A stretch of 64,000 nucleotides of DNA from Paenibacillus sp. ACRRY (GTDB lineage: Bacteria; Bacillota; Bacilli; Paenibacillales; Paenibacillaceae): positions 1 through 64,000 of the forward strand of contig NZ_JAKRNM010000004.1 of NCBI RefSeq assembly GCF_022346995.1, written 5' to 3'. This document shows positions 8,336-19,016 of the stretch, piece by piece. The position numbers were made by a program, and so were the translations under genes. Numbering within the stretch: the first letter of the stretch is position 1; each line of letters opens with the position of its first letter. A model generated the notes under the pieces. It was not told the DNA's origin and made no database searches. It saw only the letters and a program-made list of their open reading frames with translations.

Positions 8336-8386
8336 GGTGTCCGGAGAAAATGTGATGTTTTCGCGGGTAGCGGATTTTTTCGTTTC
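8336..8386 (+). terminator. candidate riboswitch expression platform
   Basis: TCCGGAGAAAA can fold back on TTTTCGCGGGTAGCGGA, with an internal bulge, and is followed by TTTTTTCG. It lies between the aptamer and purE, where a regulated terminator is expected. GGGTAG here is also complementary to CTACCC in the aptamer. The exact alternative folds were not computed. Confidence 0.45.
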
Positions 8387-8453
8387 AAAAGGGAACGCGT
8401 ATGGCAAAAGCGGTTGTTATCAAAAAAAGCTCAGACGGGAGTTGGATGTATTC

Positions 8454-8939
8454 ATGTCAGTGCAGGTCGCTGTAATTATGGGCAGCAAGTCGGATTGGGA
8501 AACGATGAAGCATGCGTGTGAGGTGCTGGACGAACTGGAGATCGGGTATGAGAAAAAGGTTGTATCCGCGCATCGCACACCGGATCTGATGTTTGAATAT
8601 GCCGAGCAGGCTGCTGAGCGCGGGTTCAAGGTTATCATTGCAGGTGCAGGCGGAGCAGCACATCTCCCTGGCATGGTTGCTTCCAAAACGATGCTCCCGG
8701 TAATCGGTGTACCTGTGCAGTCCAAGGCACTGAATGGTCTCGATTCCCTATTATCCATTGTCCAGATGCCGGGCGGCATTCCTGTCGCAACGGTAGCGAT
8801 TGGCAAAGCGGGTGCTACCAATGCAGGACTGCTTGCGGCCCAGATGATTGGTGCATTCGATGAGGATGTCCGTAATCGCTGCGAAGCCCGCAGAGAGCGG
8901 ATCAAACGTGAAGTACTCGAAAGCAGTGATGAGCTATGA
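8454..8939 (+). CDS. purE: N5-carboxyaminoimidazole ribonucleotide mutase (PurE class I)
   Basis: PurE converts N5-CAIR to CAIR in de novo purine synthesis, working with PurK. The 161-aa protein has the class I signature [10 protein letters not shown] near the N terminus, [13 protein letters not shown], and the [14 protein letters not shown] loop. The reading frame runs further upstream, but those residues overlap the riboswitch platform and do not look like PurE. ATG 8454 gives the normal family start ([15 protein letters not shown]) with a GGGAG about 12 nt upstream. It is the first gene of the operon and its TGA overlaps the purK ATG by 4 nt. Confidence 0.95.
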   Translation: MSVQVAVIMGSKSDWETMKHACEVLDELEIGYEKKVVSAHRTPDLMFEYAEQAAERGFKVIIAGAGGAAHLPGMVASKTMLPVIGVPVQSKALNGLDSLLSIVQMPGGIPVATVAIGKAGATNAGLLAAQMIGAFDEDVRNRCEARRERIKREVLESSDEL

Positions 8940-10132
8940 GCAAAACTGAACTGAATATTTCCGGTATGGCTGGACGTGTCCTGCTCCCAGGCAAAACAAC
9001 AATTGGAGTTCTCGGGGGCGGACAGCTTGGACGAATGCTGACGCTTGCTGGGACAGCGATGGGATACCGCTTTGTTACGCTTGATCCGGCGGTAGATTCG
9101 CCTTGCGGACAGGTTGCCCGCCAGATTGAGGCTGGATATGACGATGAAGCTGCAGCACTTGAACTGGCCCGTCAGTGTGATGTGATTACGTATGAGTTTG
9201 AAAATGTAGATGCGGGTGTTGCGAGCTTGCTGGAACGTGAATCCTATGTGCCGCAAGGAAGTGCGTTATTGTATACAACCCAGCATCGGTTGCGTGAGAA
9301 ACGAGCGATTGAAGCTGCGGGAGTAAGAGTAGCGCCTTATCGGGAGATTACAAGTAAGGATACCATGCAAGCAGCCGTAAGCGAGCTTGGTGTACCATGT
9401 GTTTTGAAGACGGTAACCGGAGGATACGATGGTAAAGGGCAGCGAGTCATTCGCGAAGTGGGCCAGGCTATACCGGCTTACGAAGAGCTTGCAGCGACCG
9501 GAGCGGAACTGGTGCTGGAGCAATTCATCAAGTTTGACTGCGAAATCTCTGTCGTCGTTGCCCGAAGCACGAGTGGAGAGATCAAGACATTCCCGCCAGC
9601 GGAGAACATTCACGTGAACAACATTCTGCATGTCTCGATCGTACCGGCCAGAGTGGCTACGGACATACAGATCGAAGCCCAGAAGCTTGCAGCGGCTGTG
9701 GCCGAATCCATGCAGGCTGTTGGATTGCTGGCGGTGGAACTGTTTGTGGCGGCTGACGGAAGATTGTATGTGAACGAACTGGCTCCAAGACCTCATAATT
9801 CCGGTCATTACACGATGGAAGCCTGTGCGACGTCACAGTTCGAGCAGCACATTCGTGCCATCTGTGGGTTGCCATTAGGAGACACTACACTGTTAAGTCC
9901 GGTCGTTATGGTCAATGTGCTTGGAGAACATCTGGAAGGAATTATCGCCAGAACGGGTCAACCTGACGCAGAAGCAATGGAACTCGGTGTTATTCCCAAG
10001 CTTCACATATATGGCAAAACCGAAGCGAAAACGGGACGGAAAATGGGGCATGTCAATCTGCTCTGTCAGGATGTTGAAGAAGGATTGCAATGGATTGAAC
10101 AAACTAATATCTGGAGGAATACAAATTCATGA
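8936..10132 (+). CDS. purK: N5-carboxyaminoimidazole ribonucleotide synthase
   Basis: This 398-aa ATP-grasp enzyme uses ATP and bicarbonate to turn AIR into N5-CAIR, the substrate of PurE. It has the N-terminal glycine loop [17 protein letters not shown], the ATP-grasp segment [14 protein letters not shown], and the metal/nucleotide region [21 protein letters not shown]. An N-terminal extension of about 20 residues precedes the usual start. It is translationally coupled to purE and purB through ATGA overlaps on both sides. Confidence 0.95.
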   Translation: MSKTELNISGMAGRVLLPGKTTIGVLGGGQLGRMLTLAGTAMGYRFVTLDPAVDSPCGQVARQIEAGYDDEAAALELARQCDVITYEFENVDAGVASLLERESYVPQGSALLYTTQHRLREKRAIEAAGVRVAPYREITSKDTMQAAVSELGVPCVLKTVTGGYDGKGQRVIREVGQAIPAYEELAATGAELVLEQFIKFDCEISVVVARSTSGEIKTFPPAENIHVNNILHVSIVPARVATDIQIEAQKLAAAVAESMQAVGLLAVELFVAADGRLYVNELAPRPHNSGHYTMEACATSQFEQHIRAICGLPLGDTTLLSPVVMVNVLGEHLEGIIARTGQPDAEAMELGVIPKLHIYGKTEAKTGRKMGHVNLLCQDVEEGLQWIEQTNIWRNTNS

Positions 10133-11427
10133 TCGAACGTTATAGCAGACCCGAAATGAGAGCCATCTGGACGGAGGAAAACAAATTCAAGTCCTGGCTG
10201 GAAGTTGAAATTTGTGCATGTGAAGCTTGGGCGGAACTCGGAGTTATTCCTAAGGAAGAAGCAGCATTGCTTCGTCAAAACGCTTCTTTTGATATCGATC
10301 GCATCTATGAAATCGAACAGGAAACGCGCCACGACGTTATTGCTTTTACACGCACGGTATCCGAAAGTCTGGGTGCAGAACGCAAATGGGTGCACTACGG
10401 ACTGACATCCACGGATGTGGTGGATACGGCTCTGGGGTACGTACTGCGCCAGGCCAATGAAATTCTGGAACGCGATATCGTGAATTTTATCGAGATCTTG
10501 CGTGAGAAGGCCCTCGCTTATCAGCATACGCCAATGATGGGTCGCACACACGGGGTACATGCCGAGCCAACAACCTTTGGTTTGAAAATGGCCCTGTGGC
10601 ATGAAGAGATGAAACGGAATCTGGAGCGTTTCCGCCATGCGGCAGACAACGTGCAGTACGGTAAAATCTCCGGTGCGGTAGGAACTTATGCGAACATCGA
10701 CCCGTTCGTTGAAGAGTTTGTCTGCGAGAAGTTGGGTACAAAAGCAGCACCAATTTCGACACAAACCCTGCAGCGTGACCGTCATGCTGAATACATGGCT
10801 ACCCTGGCATTGATCGCAACATCACTGGACAAGTTCGCTACAGAAGTTCGTGCATTGCAAAAGAGTGAATTCCGTGAAGTGGAAGAAGCGTTTGCCAAAG
10901 GTCAAAAAGGATCTTCCGCCATGCCGCACAAACGTAATCCGATTGGTAGCGAAAATATCTCCGGTCTGTCTCGCGTCATCCGCGGACATATGGTGTCGGC
11001 ATACGAAAACGTAACACTATGGCATGAGCGCGATATCTCACACTCTTCCGTAGAGCGTGTTATCCTGCCGGATGCAACGATGCTTCTGAACTACATGCTG
11101 AACCGTTTCGGTAACATCGTGAAAAACCTGACGGTGTTCCCTGAGAACATGAAACGCAACATGGAACGCACATATGGAGTGCCGTTCTCGGGCCGTGTGT
11201 TGACCAAGCTGATCGATAAAGGCTTCAGCCGTGAACAGGCATATGATACCGTTCAACCACGTGCCATGCAGGCATGGGAAGAACAGCGCCAGTTCAAGGA
11301 TATCGTAAAAGCCACACCGGAAATCACCGAGGTGCTGAGCGATGAAGAAATCGAAGATGCATTCAACCCGTCCTGGCACCTGAAGCATGTTGATACCATC
11401 TTCAAGAAGCTTGGTTTGACCAACTAA
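10129..11427 (+). CDS. purB: adenylosuccinate lyase
   Basis: This 432-aa enzyme of the fumarase/aspartase superfamily cleaves SAICAR to AICAR and adenylosuccinate to AMP, releasing fumarate. The family signature [15 protein letters not shown] carries the catalytic flexible loop, and [16 protein letters not shown] and [13 protein letters not shown] form active-site segments. Start ATG 10129 overlaps the purK stop by 4 nt. It is followed by a 232-nt gap that holds a repeat hairpin. Confidence 0.96.
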   Translation: MIERYSRPEMRAIWTEENKFKSWLEVEICACEAWAELGVIPKEEAALLRQNASFDIDRIYEIEQETRHDVIAFTRTVSESLGAERKWVHYGLTSTDVVDTALGYVLRQANEILERDIVNFIEILREKALAYQHTPMMGRTHGVHAEPTTFGLKMALWHEEMKRNLERFRHAADNVQYGKISGAVGTYANIDPFVEEFVCEKLGTKAAPISTQTLQRDRHAEYMATLALIATSLDKFATEVRALQKSEFREVEEAFAKGQKGSSAMPHKRNPIGSENISGLSRVIRGHMVSAYENVTLWHERDISHSSVERVILPDATMLLNYMLNRFGNIVKNLTVFPENMKRNMERTYGVPFSGRVLTKLIDKGFSREQAYDTVQPRAMQAWEEQRQFKDIVKATPEITEVLSDEEIEDAFNPSWHLKHVDTIFKKLGLTN

Positions 11428-11465
11428 TTAACTCCTAAAATATTAGTCTGTTATGTGTTCACGCG

Positions 11466-11600
11466 GGAACGGAGAAGGCAGAACAAACCTGGAGAAGCAA
11501 AGCGCTCGCCTTTATCCCCGGATTTACACTTTGGAAAAAGTGGAATCAAAATAATCCGGGGATAACAGCGATCGAAAGGTTGTTCTGAATTCGGAGTGGG
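11466..11600 (+). repeat. structured intergenic repeat, copy A
   Basis: This is a long hairpin in the purB-purC gap. Outer arms AGAACAAACCT (11480-11490) pair with AGGTTGTTCT (11577-11586); middle arms TTATCCCCGGATT (11512-11524) and AATCCGGGGATAA (11553-11565) pair perfectly over 13 bp; and an apical CACTTT-GGAA-AAAGTG closes the end. Conserved blocks shared with copies B, C and D are GGAGAAGC, CGCCTTTATC, and GATAACAGCGATCG(G)AAGG. No coding potential is seen. Confidence 0.8.
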
Positions 11601-11659
11601 TAGCGTGATTAGGGGAATTGAACTTATATTTTATATCTCCTGAAAGAAGGTGAGCCTCC

Positions 11660-12532
11660 ATGGCACTGTCCACAGCGGCAGATCTCGTTAAAGCACCTCT
11701 GTTATATAAAGGAAAAGTACGTGAATTGTACGACCTGGGGGAACATTTTCTAATTGTGGTTACGGACCGGATTTCAGCTTTTGACTACGTTTTGGACCCA
11801 GCAGTGCCCGAGAAGGGCAATGTGCTAAATAAACTCAGCAGCTTCTGGTTTGAACTGACGAGTAACATGATGGACAACCACGTAGTTCATATGGATGTAA
11901 ACCGTCTCGGTGATCTGATTGTGGACCCGGAGCTTCTGAAAGATCGCATTATGGTGACACGCAAAGCCGAACGCATTGATATCGAGTGCGTCGTACGCGG
12001 ATACATTACCGGCGGCGGATGGAGACAATATGAGAATGGCGGAGAGGTGAACGGCATCAAACTGCCGGAAGGACTTCGCAAAAACGCCAAGCTAGAAAGC
12101 CCCATTTTCACCCCGGCAGCCAAAAATGATGTAGGTCATGATGAAGACATCCCGATGGATCGCATGAAAGAGCTGGTTGGTGATGAGATGGCTAGCGAGC
12201 TTCAGGAAAAAAGCCTGCGTCTGTACGAATTCGCCCGGGATTATTGTGATCAGCGTGGCATTATTCTTGCAGATTGCAAATTCGAGTTCGGTATCGTAGA
12301 TGGCAAGGTCATCCTGATCGACGAAATCTTCACCCCGGATGCATCACGTTTCTGGGCGAAAGAGAACTACGCACTAGACATCGAGATCGACAGCATGGAC
12401 AAGGAGCCGGTGCGCACCTATCTGGCAGGAACCGATTGGGACAAAAACAGTAAGCCTGACCCGCTACCACAAGCGGTGGTGGAGGCAACAACGGCAAGAT
12501 ACGTCGATATCTATAACCGTTTAACGAAATAA
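11660..12532 (+). CDS. purC: phosphoribosylaminoimidazole-succinocarboxamide synthase
   Basis: PurC joins CAIR and aspartate, using ATP, to make SAICAR. The 290-aa protein has the family patterns LLYKGKVRELYDLGEHFLIVVTDRISAFD near the N terminus, VRGYITGGGW, and ILADCKFEFG...LIDEIFTPDASRFW. Its length is typical of the long-form PurC group rather than the ~240-aa form of B. subtilis. The SD AAGGTGAG lies 6 nt before the ATG. Repeat-bearing gaps flank it on both sides. Confidence 0.95.
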   Translation: MALSTAADLVKAPLLYKGKVRELYDLGEHFLIVVTDRISAFDYVLDPAVPEKGNVLNKLSSFWFELTSNMMDNHVVHMDVNRLGDLIVDPELLKDRIMVTRKAERIDIECVVRGYITGGGWRQYENGGEVNGIKLPEGLRKNAKLESPIFTPAAKNDVGHDEDIPMDRMKELVGDEMASELQEKSLRLYEFARDYCDQRGIILADCKFEFGIVDGKVILIDEIFTPDASRFWAKENYALDIEIDSMDKEPVRTYLAGTDWDKNSKPDPLPQAVVEATTARYVDIYNRLTK

Positions 12533-12553
12533 TAAATTTTAATTGTTCTCACA

Positions 12554-12575
12554 TAATGGTCAGGCTTGACCATTA
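12554..12575 (+). other. intra-operon hairpin after purC
   Basis: TAATGGTCA GGCT TGACCATTA is a perfect 9-bp stem with a tetraloop 20 nt after the purC stop. No T-run follows. It could stabilise the purC message or slow polymerase. Confidence 0.55.
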
Positions 12576-12630
12576 CCCACCGTGCAACGTAAAAGATTTA
12601 AGCCTTTCAAAAAAACGTCGCATGGACTAG

Positions 12631-12762
12631 CGGAGGGGCGGAATTGTTCTTAAAGGAGCGATAGCTTTCGCCTTTGTCCCCGGGTTTTGACCGCACAGCG
12701 GTTCAAAATAATCAGAAAAACCTGGGGACAACAGCGACCGGAAGAACAATCCGCCCCGGAGC
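12631..12762 (+). repeat. structured intergenic repeat, copy B
   Basis: This copy lies in the 301-nt purC-purS gap, which otherwise holds only the hairpin at 12554 and the purS SD. Outer arms 12635-12651 and 12742-12757 (GGGGCGG...TTGTTCTT / AAGAACAATCCGCCCC) pair almost fully. Middle arms TTGTCCCCGGGTTTT (12674-12688) and AAAACCTGGGGACAA (12717-12731) pair over 15 bp. The apical TTTTGACCGC pairs with GCGGTTCAAAA. The arms differ in sequence from copy A but still pair, so the fold is conserved. Confidence 0.8.
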
Positions 12763-12833
12763 AAGCTCCCAAACCACTTTTTTAACAGCATAAAGCATTT
12801 ATCCCGTTCATTACTGAGGAGGAACATAGGATC

Positions 12834-13079
12834 ATGATCAAAGCAACCGTCTATGTCACTATTAAGCAAAGCGTTCTCGACCCGCAAGGAGTAGCCGTTC
12901 AAGGTGCCCTGCACTCGATGGGATTCAATGAAGTGGAAAGTGTACGGATCGGTAAAGTCATGGAACTGAACCTGGATACAACTGATCGCGCAGAAGCGGA
13001 AAAACGTTTGACTGTGATGTGTGAGAAGCTGCTGGCCAACACCGTTGTTGAAGATTACCGCTACGAATTGGAGGGTTAA
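12834..13079 (+). CDS. purS: phosphoribosylformylglycinamidine synthase subunit PurS
   Basis: This 81-aa small subunit of the three-part FGAM synthase of Gram-positives holds PurQ and PurL together. Family features are [31 protein letters not shown] at the N terminus and a two-fold ferredoxin-like pattern. A GAGGAGG SD lies at good spacing from ATG. The stop lies 4 nt before purQ, and the purQ SD sits inside the end of purS. Confidence 0.95.
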   Translation: MIKATVYVTIKQSVLDPQGVAVQGALHSMGFNEVESVRIGKVMELNLDTTDRAEAEKRLTVMCEKLLANTVVEDYRYELEG

Positions 13080-13083
13080 TCCC

Positions 13084-13773
13084 ATGAAATTTGCAGTTCT
13101 TGTGTTTCCTGGCTCCAACTGCGACATTGACTGTTACAAGGCAGTGGAAGATGCCATTGGGCAAGAGGTTGATTATGTATGGCACACGGCAACGGATCTT
13201 TCGGCGTATGATTGTATCCTGGTTCCGGGTGGTTTCTCCTATGGAGACTACTTGCGTTGTGGGGCGATTTCCCGCTTCGCACCAGTAATGAATGAGGTAG
13301 CCAAAGCTGCTGAACAAGGCAAATATATTCTTGGGATCTGCAACGGATTCCAGATTCTGACTGAAGCCGGATTGCTTCCGGGCGCGTTGATTCGCAATAT
13401 GTCACTGAAATTCCGTTGTCACGATACGGTACTGAAAGTAACCAATGCAGATACACCATTTACACGTGACTATGCACCTGGGGAAGAGATTATCATCCCG
13501 ATTGCTCACGGTGAAGGCAACTATTACTGCGATGAAGAGACGCTCGCAAGTTTGCAGGCGAACAACCAGATCGTATTTACGTACGGCAGCAATCCGAACG
13601 GTTCCCTGGGTGATATCGCAGGAATCTGTAATGAGGGTGGAAACGTGGTCGGCATGATGCCGCATCCGGAGCGCGCGGTGGATTCACTGCTGGGCTCGGA
13701 AGACGGCAAACGTATGTTTACATCTATTTTGAAAGCATGGAGGGATCGACATGACGCAGCAGCTATCCGCTAA
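13084..13773 (+). CDS. purQ: phosphoribosylformylglycinamidine synthase subunit PurQ
   Basis: This 229-aa class I glutamine amidotransferase makes ammonia from glutamine for PurL. The nucleophile Cys lies in [12 protein letters not shown], the His-Glu pair in [10 protein letters not shown], and the N terminus is [19 protein letters not shown] 13084 follows GGAGGG; the open frame runs further upstream but over purS. Its end overlaps purL by 23 nt, suggesting coupled translation. Confidence 0.96.
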   Translation: MKFAVLVFPGSNCDIDCYKAVEDAIGQEVDYVWHTATDLSAYDCILVPGGFSYGDYLRCGAISRFAPVMNEVAKAAEQGKYILGICNGFQILTEAGLLPGALIRNMSLKFRCHDTVLKVTNADTPFTRDYAPGEEIIIPIAHGEGNYYCDEETLASLQANNQIVFTYGSNPNGSLGDIAGICNEGGNVVGMMPHPERAVDSLLGSEDGKRMFTSILKAWRDRHDAAAIR

Positions 13774-15994
13774 GGAACCGACGGCAGAACAGGTCGCAGA
13801 ACATAAACTTTACGCACAAATGGGCGTGTCGGACAGTGAGTATGAGCTGATCTGTGAATTCATGGGACGCAAACCGAACTACACGGAAATCGGTGTATTT
13901 AGCGTTATGTGGTCCGAACACTGTGCATACAAAAACTCCAAGCCGCTGTTGCGTCGTTTCCCAACCAGTGGACCGCGTGTCCTGATGGGACCAGGTGAAG
14001 GTGCGGGAATCGTTGACATTGGCGACAACCAGGCTGTTGTTTTCAAAATTGAAAGCCATAACCACCCTTCCGCTGTTGAACCTTATCAAGGGGCAGCAAC
14101 AGGCGTGGGCGGTATCATCCGTGATATTTTCTCCATGGGTGCAAGACCGGTAGCCCTGCTGAACTCGCTTCGTTTCGGCAAGCTGGAGAGCGACCGCGTG
14201 AAATACCTGTTTGAACATGTCGTATCCGGTATCGCTGGATATGGTAACTGTATCGGAATTCCTACGGTAGCAGGCGAAGTGATGTTCGACGAAAGTTATG
14301 AGGGTAATCCACTCGTAAATGCTATGTGCGTAGGCTTGATTGATCATGACAAAATTCAGCGTGGTGTAGCCAAAGGCGTAGGAAACCCGGTGTACTATGT
14401 TGGTCCTCCAACGGGCCGTGATGGAATTCACGGGGCAACGTTTGCATCGGTGGAGCTGACAGAGGAATCCGAATCCAAGAAGACAGCGGTTCAAGTCGGC
14501 GACCCGTTCATGGAAAAACTCGTTATGGAGTCCTGCCTTGAACTGATCGACACGGGTATCGTACTTGGTATTCAGGATATGGGTGCGGCTGGCCTGACTT
14601 GCTCGAGTGCGGAGATGGCAAGTAAAGCCGGTAATGGTCTGGAACTGTATCTCGATCAGGTGCCACAGCGCGAAGAAGGCATGACACCTTATGAGATGAT
14701 GCTGTCCGAGTCTCAGGAACGGATGCTGTTCGTGGTTGAGCCGAAGGATGAAGCCCAAGCTATGGAGATCTTTGAGCGTTGGGGCGTAATCTGTGCCAAA
14801 GTTGGTAAAGTTACCGATGATGGACGTCTAAAACTGTATCACCACGGCGAAGTGGTTGGGGACATGCCAGTGACGGCATTGGTCGACGAGTGCCCGGTGT
14901 ACAACAAGCCATCTTCTGTACCGGCTTACTACGAGCAAAGCGCTTCAATCGACACGCTGCGTTACGATGAAGTGTCGGATCTCGGCGGTGCGTTGAAACA
15001 GGTATTGGCTTCGCCAACGGTAGCAAGCAAGAAGTGGGTTTACGATCAATACGACTACATGGTTCGTACAAGTACAGCCGTTCGTCCGGGTTCGGATGCT
15101 GCCGTGGTAACGATTCGCGGAACAAGCAAAGGTCTGGCGATGACAACCGACTGTAACGGACGCTATGTCTATCTGGATCCTGAAGTGGGTGGCCGCATTG
15201 CAGTTAGTGAAGCTGCTCGTAACATTGTATGTTCCGGTGCGGAGCCACTGGCGATTACGGACAACCTGAACTTCGGTAACCCGGAGAAGCCGGACATTTT
15301 CTGGCAGATGGAAAAAGCTGTAGACGGTATGGCGGAAGCTTGCCGCGTGCTGGATACACCGGTTATTGGTGGTAACGTGAGTCTTTATAACGAAAACGCC
15401 AAAGGCTCAATCTATCCAACGCCAGTAGTCGGTATGGTAGGTCTCGTTCATGATACGGATCATATCACGACACAGGGATTCAAATCCGAAGGCGATGTAA
15501 TCATTCTCCTCGGCGAGACCAAAGCGGAGCTGGGCGGCAGTGAGCTGCAATATGCAGTTCACGGCAAAACGGAAGGCCGTCCGCCGCAGCTTGATTTGAA
15601 CACGGAGAAGGCGCTGCTCACCACTGTGCTGGAAGCCATCCAATCCGGACTTGTTCGTTCTGCACATGACTTGTCTGAAGGCGGATTGGCTGTAGCTTTG
15701 GCTGAGTCCTGCATCAGCGGCAACGTGGGTGCACAGGTGAATGTGGAAACTGCACTGCGTGCGGACCATGCACTCTTCAGTGAGAGCCAATCCCGCATTC
15801 TGCTGTCCGCTTCGCCGGAGCAAGCAGGCAAACTTGAAGCATTTGTACGTGAGCGTGGTGTACCCGTAGCTGTTATTGGACGTGTGGAAGGAAGCAACTT
15901 GACGATCGAATTGAACGGAACATCAGCCGTGAACGAACCCGTAGGAGGTTTGGCTCAGGTCTGGGAGGATGCGATTCCATGTCTCATGAACTGA
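13751..15994 (+). CDS. purL: phosphoribosylformylglycinamidine synthase subunit PurL
   Basis: This 747-aa synthetase subunit converts FGAR to FGAM with ATP and the ammonia from PurQ. It is of the small Gram-positive type, without a fused glutaminase. Motifs include [56 protein letters not shown], and the second AIRS-like half with GGNVSLYNE and [18 protein letters not shown]. It starts inside the end of purQ behind GGAGGG, and overlaps purF by 16 nt. Confidence 0.96.
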   Translation: MTQQLSAKEPTAEQVAEHKLYAQMGVSDSEYELICEFMGRKPNYTEIGVFSVMWSEHCAYKNSKPLLRRFPTSGPRVLMGPGEGAGIVDIGDNQAVVFKIESHNHPSAVEPYQGAATGVGGIIRDIFSMGARPVALLNSLRFGKLESDRVKYLFEHVVSGIAGYGNCIGIPTVAGEVMFDESYEGNPLVNAMCVGLIDHDKIQRGVAKGVGNPVYYVGPPTGRDGIHGATFASVELTEESESKKTAVQVGDPFMEKLVMESCLELIDTGIVLGIQDMGAAGLTCSSAEMASKAGNGLELYLDQVPQREEGMTPYEMMLSESQERMLFVVEPKDEAQAMEIFERWGVICAKVGKVTDDGRLKLYHHGEVVGDMPVTALVDECPVYNKPSSVPAYYEQSASIDTLRYDEVSDLGGALKQVLASPTVASKKWVYDQYDYMVRTSTAVRPGSDAAVVTIRGTSKGLAMTTDCNGRYVYLDPEVGGRIAVSEAARNIVCSGAEPLAITDNLNFGNPEKPDIFWQMEKAVDGMAEACRVLDTPVIGGNVSLYNENAKGSIYPTPVVGMVGLVHDTDHITTQGFKSEGDVIILLGETKAELGGSELQYAVHGKTEGRPPQLDLNTEKALLTTVLEAIQSGLVRSAHDLSEGGLAVALAESCISGNVGAQVNVETALRADHALFSESQSRILLSASPEQAGKLEAFVRERGVPVAVIGRVEGSNLTIELNGTSAVNEPVGGLAQVWEDAIPCLMN

Positions 15995-17457
15995 CGACAG
16001 GACAGTGGTGGACAGGCGATTATTATAACGAAGGGTCCGGTAAGGAAGGACTCGATAAATTGAAGGAAGAATGTGGCGTATTCGGGGTGTTCAGACACCC
16101 TGATGCTGCTTCGCTCTCCTATTATGGACTGCATGCGCTTCAACATCGGGGCGAAGAAAGTGCAGGCATGTGTGTGAGTGATGGTACCCAGTTTAACTAC
16201 CATCGTGGTATGGGTCTGGTGAAGGAAGTATTCACCAAAGACCTGATGCAGACCTTGTCTGGTGACATTTCCATTGGTCACGTTCGATATTCCACGAGCG
16301 GCGACAGTAAACTGACCAATGCACAACCCCTGGTTTTCAAGTATCGTGACGGAGATCTGGCCGTTGCCACGAACGGGAATATCGTGAATGCACCAACGAT
16401 TCGTCGTGAGCTGGAGCAGAGCGGGTCGATCTTTCAAACAACTAGCGATACGGAAGTTATTGCGCATCTGATTGCACGTTCATCGAAGGGTTTGGTGGAA
16501 GCTGCAAAAGATGCATTCCAGCGGATTGTGGGTGGTTATGCATTTCTGATCATGACCAACGACAAGCTGCTCGTGGCTTCTGATCCGCACGGTCTGCGTC
16601 CGCTGACGATGGGCAAGCTCGGAGATGCATATCTCTTCGCATCCGAGACGTGTGCACTGGAAACGATCGGCGCAGAATTGATTCGCGATATTGAACCTGG
16701 TGAACTGCTGGTGCTCGATGCAGATGGTCTGCACGAAGATCGCTTCGATCATCACAAACACCGCAAGGCACTGTGTGCAATGGAATATATTTATTTTGCC
16801 CGTCCGGATAGTGACATGAACGGTGCCAACCAGCATGCTGCCCGGAAGCGGATGGGTGGACGTATGGCAATTGAGTCTTTTGTGGATGCCGATCTCGTAA
16901 CAGGTGTACCGGACTCCAGTATTTCCGCGGCAATTGGATACGCTGAGCAAACCGGTATTCCGTATGAAATGGGCATGATCAAGAACAAATACACCGGACG
17001 TACGTTTATCCAGCCCAGTCAGGAATTGCGTGAACAAGGCGTGAAGATGAAGCTGAGCGCTGTGCGCCGCGTCGTAGAAGGCAAGCGCGTTGTCATGATT
17101 GATGATTCCATCGTCCGGGGGACGACTTCGCGCCGGATCGTGAACATGCTGCGTGATGCCGGAGCAACCGAGGTGCATGTACGCATAACGTCGCCTCCAT
17201 TCAAAAACCCGTGTTTCTATGGAATCGATACACCTGACAGCCGTGAACTTATTGCTTCATCCTTGTCAGTGGAAGAGATCTGCCGTGAGATCAATGCGGA
17301 CTCTCTTGCGTTCCTCAGTCCGGATGGACTGATTGCATCAATCCAGGGAGACAATCAGGATGATTACAAAGGCGGGCTCTGCCTGGCTTGCTTCGATAAT
17401 GATTATCCAACCAACCTTGACTTCGGCGGCGAAGAGAAATTCGGCTGCAGCTGTTAG
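15979..17457 (+). CDS. purF: amidophosphoribosyltransferase
   Basis: PurF carries out the first committed purine step: PRPP plus glutamine gives phosphoribosylamine. This 492-aa protein has an N-terminal glutaminase with its catalytic Cys in [12 protein letters not shown] at position 32 and the phosphoribosyltransferase signature [18 protein letters not shown]. The cysteines of CLACF and GCSC at the C terminus fit the 4Fe-4S cluster of the Bacillus type. The propeptide before Cys32 is unusually long (31 residues, against about 11 in B. subtilis). Start ATG 15979 overlaps purL and has GGGAGG upstream. Confidence 0.96.
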   Translation: MSHELTTGQWWTGDYYNEGSGKEGLDKLKEECGVFGVFRHPDAASLSYYGLHALQHRGEESAGMCVSDGTQFNYHRGMGLVKEVFTKDLMQTLSGDISIGHVRYSTSGDSKLTNAQPLVFKYRDGDLAVATNGNIVNAPTIRRELEQSGSIFQTTSDTEVIAHLIARSSKGLVEAAKDAFQRIVGGYAFLIMTNDKLLVASDPHGLRPLTMGKLGDAYLFASETCALETIGAELIRDIEPGELLVLDADGLHEDRFDHHKHRKALCAMEYIYFARPDSDMNGANQHAARKRMGGRMAIESFVDADLVTGVPDSSISAAIGYAEQTGIPYEMGMIKNKYTGRTFIQPSQELREQGVKMKLSAVRRVVEGKRVVMIDDSIVRGTTSRRIVNMLRDAGATEVHVRITSPPFKNPCFYGIDTPDSRELIASSLSVEEICREINADSLAFLSPDGLIASIQGDNQDDYKGGLCLACFDNDYPTNLDFGGEEKFGCSC

Positions 17458-17468
17458 GAGTCAGGCTT

Positions 17469-17909
17469 ATGGGAGGAAAAAGCTATAATGAAGGCGATAT
17501 TTTTCTGATTCCGATGCATGATGGACGGTTTGCCGTGTGTCAGATTGTATGTGCGCTGCGAGGCCGCTTCAAAAAGGCGTTTTCGTTCGGCGTGATGAGC
17601 ATTCAGCGTGACGAAACCTTAAGTTTGGAAGACGGCGAATTCCTTGTCTATTCTTATGGTAAACGTAAGAGCAGCGTGATCTTCACGTCACCCAAGCTGC
17701 TGAAAGATGGCACATGGAGCAATGTTGGTAACATTCCGCTGACTCCGGCGAAAAAAGAACTGCAAGTATTCCAGTGCGCCGGTGGGGTATACAACGGTGA
17801 CGAATTCATTCGAATGGTTCCACCAGAAGAGTACAGTCAGTACATTACAATGGGTGTAGCTGGATTTGAGTTGGTGCAGAACTATCTGTTAGAGATGGGA
17901 CAATCATAA
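17469..17909 (+). CDS. Imm26-like immunity family protein inside the pur operon
   Basis: This 146-aa cytoplasmic protein begins YNEGDIFLIPMHDGRFAVCQIVC and later has SFGVMSIQRDE, a pattern like the Imm26 immunity family, which usually accompanies polymorphic toxins. There is no signal peptide or membrane segment, and no toxin gene is nearby. It lies 11 nt after purF behind GGAG and 66 nt before purM, same strand, so it is probably co-transcribed with the operon. A role in purine synthesis is not known. The protein may be an orphan immunity gene or a domesticated member with another job. The family call is from pattern only. Confidence 0.65.
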   Translation: MGGKSYNEGDIFLIPMHDGRFAVCQIVCALRGRFKKAFSFGVMSIQRDETLSLEDGEFLVYSYGKRKSSVIFTSPKLLKDGTWSNVGNIPLTPAKKELQVFQCAGGVYNGDEFIRMVPPEEYSQYITMGVAGFELVQNYLLEMGQS

Positions 17910-17975
17910 ATGGGTTGAAGTGTTGAGTGTCAATTACCAGCTCAATTTATACAAGATACGAAGGGTGCGATGGTA

Positions 17976-19016
17976 GTGTCAGAAGCATATAAAAAGGCCG
18001 GCGTCGATATCGCGGCAGGTAATGAAGCGGTTGAACGGATGAAAAAACACGTGAAGCGTACCTTCCGTCCGGAAGTGATGACAGATCTGGGCGGATTCGG
18101 AGCCCTGTTCGGTTTGAACAAAGACAAATATGATGAGCCGGTGCTCGTTTCCGGCACTGACGGTGTAGGAACCAAGCTGAAAATCGCGTTTGCCATGGAC
18201 CGTCACGATACCATTGGAATCGACGCTGTGGCCATGTGTGTGAACGACATTGTGGTGCAGGGTGCGGAGCCGCTCTTTTTCCTCGACTACCTGGCATGTG
18301 ACAAAGTCATTCCTGAGAAGATCGAAGCCATCGTTGCTGGTATCGCTGAAGGATGTCACCAGTCCGGATGTGCGCTGATTGGCGGAGAAACGGCAGAAAT
18401 GCCGGGCATGTACAGCGAAGGGGAATACGATATTGCCGGATTTACCGTGGGAATCGTGGATAAAGCCAAAATCATCAACGGTACGACCATCTCTCCAGGT
18501 GACACGGTAATTGGACTGGCTTCCAGTGGTGTACACAGCAATGGATTCTCTCTGGTCCGCAGACTTTTGCTGGAAGAAGCCGGATTGGATCTGCATGAGG
18601 AAGTATCTGAACTGGGCGGCAAGCTGGGGGATGCACTTCTGGAGCCGACAAAAATCTATGTAAAACCACTTCTGTCCCTCCTGGAAAAGGTCAACGTCAA
18701 AGGTATGGCACACATTACGGGTGGCGGTTTTATCGAGAATATCCCACGGATGCTGCCAAGCAGCGTCAATGTAGATATCGATTACGGTTCATGGCCGATT
18801 CTGCCAATCTTCAACCTGCTGCAGCAAAAAGGGGCGGTCGCGAACCGGGATATGTTCACCACGTTTAATATGGGAATCGGACTTGTGCTTGTCGTGAACG
18901 AAGCAGACGCAAACGAAGCTCTGCAACAGCTGAAAGCTTCTGGTGAAGAAGCGTACATCATTGGACGTGTGACTGAAGGAGATGCGCGAGTAACCTTCAC
19001 GGGAGCGGATGTTTAA
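17976..19016 (+). CDS. purM: phosphoribosylformylglycinamidine cyclo-ligase
   Basis: PurM closes the imidazole ring of FGAM to give AIR, using ATP. The 346-aa protein has the AIR synthase signature [44 protein letters not shown], and [12 protein letters not shown] chose GTG 17976 ([15 protein letters not shown]), which matches the family start and lies 8 nt after AAGGGTG; the ATG at 17970 is only 2 nt from that SD. The TAA overlaps the purN ATG by one base. Confidence 0.95.
   Translation: MSEAYKKAGVDIAAGNEAVERMKKHVKRTFRPEVMTDLGGFGALFGLNKDKYDEPVLVSGTDGVGTKLKIAFAMDRHDTIGIDAVAMCVNDIVVQGAEPLFFLDYLACDKVIPEKIEAIVAGIAEGCHQSGCALIGGETAEMPGMYSEGEYDIAGFTVGIVDKAKIINGTTISPGDTVIGLASSGVHSNGFSLVRRLLLEEAGLDLHEEVSELGGKLGDALLEPTKIYVKPLLSLLEKVNVKGMAHITGGGFIENIPRMLPSSVNVDIDYGSWPILPIFNLLQQKGAVANRDMFTTFNMGIGLVLVVNEADANEALQQLKASGEEAYIIGRVTEGDARVTFTGADV

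Noticed and set aside
11466..11600. Intrinsic terminator or riboswitch between purB and purC
   Set aside because: No T-run follows the hairpin, and closely related copies lie before unrelated genes, so a repeat family explains it better.
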